From Stutzerimonas stutzeri SDM-LAC (GTDB taxonomy: Bacteria; Pseudomonadota; Gammaproteobacteria; Pseudomonadales; Pseudomonadaceae): 35,830 nt of DNA. The position numbers were made by a program, and so were the translations under genes. The stretch lies in NCBI RefSeq assembly GCF_000235745.1, contig NZ_AGSX01000142.1:1-35830 (forward strand), given 5' to 3'. Below are positions 34,445 through 35,830 of this stretch, in pieces. A model generated the notes under the pieces. That model was not told where the DNA came from. It saw nothing but the letters and a program-made list of their open reading frames with translations, and did not search any database. Position 1 is the stretch's first letter; each line of letters begins with the position of its first letter.

Positions 34445-34660
34445 CGGCACCTCCTTTTTATTAAATGAATGGACGATGGAATCGAAACTGGCGCAAGCGG
34501 GTCGAAACCACAACAGATGGGCCGCAAACATCTGTGCGATTACCGAACCGGTTTTTCGTTCGGCATGGGTTAGCCCGCGTTCGATCCTTTAAGGTGTCGG
34601 GGTCGTCTGGATGCCGACCGGCTGCATCGCCTCAACAATTACAAGAATGAGAACATCGCC
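34445..34660. promoter_or_regulatory. Divergent promoter region, CoA-transferase / tctC
   Basis: This 216-base gap must hold promoters for both directions. A T-rich, A-rich stretch lies next to the CoA-transferase ribosome site (34453-34464). A short palindrome CCTTTAAGG lies at 34587-34595 and is a possible regulator site. No confident -35/-10 pair was assigned, and no regulator gene is within the window. Confidence 0.3.
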
Positions 34661-35638
34661 ATGCCCCTGACTATGAAGCGCACCTTCAGCCTGCTCCTGC
34701 TAGCTGCCACGCTCCCCCTTGCCTCGCTGACCCAGGCTGCCGATTGGCCGACCGACACCGTTCGCCTGGTGGTGCCCTATGCGCCGGGCGGTACGACGGA
34801 TGTGCTGTCGCGCAAAGTCGCCGATCTCTTGCAGCAACAGATCGGCACGGTGGTCGTCGAGAATCGGCCGGGCGCCGGCTCGACCATGGCCACCGGACAA
34901 CTGGCCCGCGGTGGACGCGGCGCGGATCACACCATCCTGATGGCGTCTCCGGGGCATACCATCGGCCCGGTGATCTACAAGAAGCTGCCCTACGAGCCGG
35001 TAAAAGACTTCAAATTCATCCGCAACATCATCGAAATTCCCAACGTCATGGTGGTACCGGCCGACAGTCCGTACAACTCGGTAGAAGAGTTCATCGACGC
35101 GGCAAAGACCAAGGAGATGACCTTCAGCTCTGCCGGCATCGGCAGCTCGATCCACATGTCCGGCGAGCTGTTCAAGACCATGACCGGCATCAAGATGACC
35201 CACGTGCCCTTCCGCGGTAGTGGCGAAGCGCTGCCGGCGTTGCTCAGCGGCGACGTCGATGTCTCCTTTGAAAACATGCCGACCGTGCTCTCCCACATCC
35301 AGTCCGGCAAGCTCAAGGCGCTGGCCGTGACCTCGAAAGAGGCCTCGCCCTATCTGCCCAATGTCGAGCCGCTGTCGAAGGTCGGCGCGGACCTGGGCCT
35401 GGGTGATTTCGTCACCACCGCCTGGTTCGGACTGATCGCCGACGATCAGATGTCCGACCAGGCCGTCGAGACGCTGCAGACCGCGCTGGACAAGGTCATG
35501 GACGATCAGGGCTTCAAGGATTTCGCCGCACAGATCGGCGGAGAGCCCGCGACCGAGGAAGGCGATAGCTTCCGCGACTACGTTGCTGAAGACGTTCAAC
35601 GCTGGCAGCGCGTCGCAGGCCAGGCCGAGCTGAACTGA
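34661..35638 (+). CDS. tctC: Tripartite tricarboxylate transporter substrate-binding protein (TctC/Bug family)
   Basis: A periplasmic receptor that captures an organic acid for a TctAB membrane pair. The 325-residue precursor starts with a signal peptide (KRTFSLLLLAATLPLASLTQAA); the ATG at 34673 is an alternative start four codons in. The mature start ADWPTDTVRLVVPYAPGGTTDVLSRKVA is the Bug family hallmark, with VENRPGAGSTMA and VPFRGSGEALPALLSGDVD further on. The lowest-confidence point is the ligand; carboxylates are usual. It is followed 13 bases later by tctB, with a GGAGG ribosome site between. Confidence 0.9.
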   Translation: MPLTMKRTFSLLLLAATLPLASLTQAADWPTDTVRLVVPYAPGGTTDVLSRKVADLLQQQIGTVVVENRPGAGSTMATGQLARGGRGADHTILMASPGHTIGPVIYKKLPYEPVKDFKFIRNIIEIPNVMVVPADSPYNSVEEFIDAAKTKEMTFSSAGIGSSIHMSGELFKTMTGIKMTHVPFRGSGEALPALLSGDVDVSFENMPTVLSHIQSGKLKALAVTSKEASPYLPNVEPLSKVGADLGLGDFVTTAWFGLIADDQMSDQAVETLQTALDKVMDDQGFKDFAAQIGGEPATEEGDSFRDYVAEDVQRWQRVAGQAELN

Positions 35639-35651
35639 TCGGAGGCGCGCC

Positions 35652-35830
35652 ATGACCACAGACGCCGCGGCAGGCCGCCCGCGCTGGGCCAATCTCAACA
35701 CATGGCTGGGCGTGTTCTGGCTGGTTGCGGCACTGGTGTTTTTGTTCTACATGGTGCCGAACCATATCGACGAAGCCCCCATGGTCGACAACCCTATGCA
35801 GTCGCCACGCTGGTTACCCAGCGTGGCGGG
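35652..35830 (+). CDS. tctB: Tripartite tricarboxylate transporter small membrane subunit TctB (partial)
   Basis: The frame starts at ATG 35652, 7 bases after a GGAGG ribosome site, and runs off the window end. The first 59 residues show a hydrophilic start and then one membrane segment (LGVFWLVAALVFLFYMVP), as expected of TctB small subunits. It is placed directly behind tctC. The assignment rests on position and the membrane segment more than on motifs; tctA would be expected next. Confidence 0.7.
   Translation, partial: MTTDAAAGRPRWANLNTWLGVFWLVAALVFLFYMVPNHIDEAPMVDNPMQSPRWLPSVA

Overview
The window is a stretch of a GC-rich gammaproteobacterial chromosome, almost certainly from the Pseudomonas/Stutzerimonas group. 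The gene order ftsY-ftsE-ftsX-rpoH, an M16 peptidase pair, rsmD, a lao-type alcohol oxidation operon, coaD, ferredoxin, mutM, pfpI and ilvD matches what I recall of the P. aeruginosa PA03xx region. A Pseudomonas-type REP doublet follows ilvD. No rRNA, tRNA, CRISPR, transposase or phage gene was seen. Coding density is high and most genes are ordinary housekeeping genes.

Layout. Positions 1-4020 hold the minus-strand block ftsY-ftsE-ftsX-rpoH. Positions 4258-8845 hold a plus-strand series: two M16 family proteins (one with the zinc motif, one without), rsmD and a YheT-like hydrolase. Positions 8852-14684 hold a tight four-gene minus-strand operon described below. Positions 14806-19237 hold a divergent TetR regulator and the aldehyde dehydrogenase / Tat-signal protein / GMC oxidoreductase operon (laoR, laoCBA). 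Then come coaD, a 2[4Fe-4S] ferredoxin, a small exported protein, mutM, an HDOD protein, pfpI and rlmI. Next are a 5'-truncated hydrolase, ilvD, the REP doublet, a xanthine/uracil-type permease, an LhgO-like oxidoreductase, a YfcE-like phosphoesterase, a YitT-type membrane protein, folA and glpQ. The window ends with a CaiB-type CoA-transferase divergent from a tripartite tricarboxylate transporter (tctC, and tctB cut by the window end).

The most interesting part is 8852-14684. In transcription order it encodes: (1) a cytoplasmic protein with six CxxC pairs (TackOD1-like zinc ribbons) and a degenerate C-terminal GGDEF domain that keeps an RxxD motif; (2) a membrane-bound processive family-2 glycosyltransferase; (3) a TolC-like outer membrane factor fused to about 250 extra C-terminal residues whose strand pattern looks like a TIM-barrel glycoside hydrolase; (4) a HlyD-like membrane fusion protein. 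There is no ABC, RND or MFS pump, so the glycosyltransferase itself is the likely inner membrane conduit. I infer a synthase-dependent exopolysaccharide system, probably responsive to cyclic di-GMP, that exports its glycan through a TolC channel carrying its own periplasmic hydrolase-like domain. It resembles the two-gene bgsBA mixed-linkage glucan system of Sinorhizobium and the Pel system in logic, but I do not recognise it as a named system. It lies between genes that I remember as neighbours in P. aeruginosa, which suggests a cassette inserted in a conserved block.
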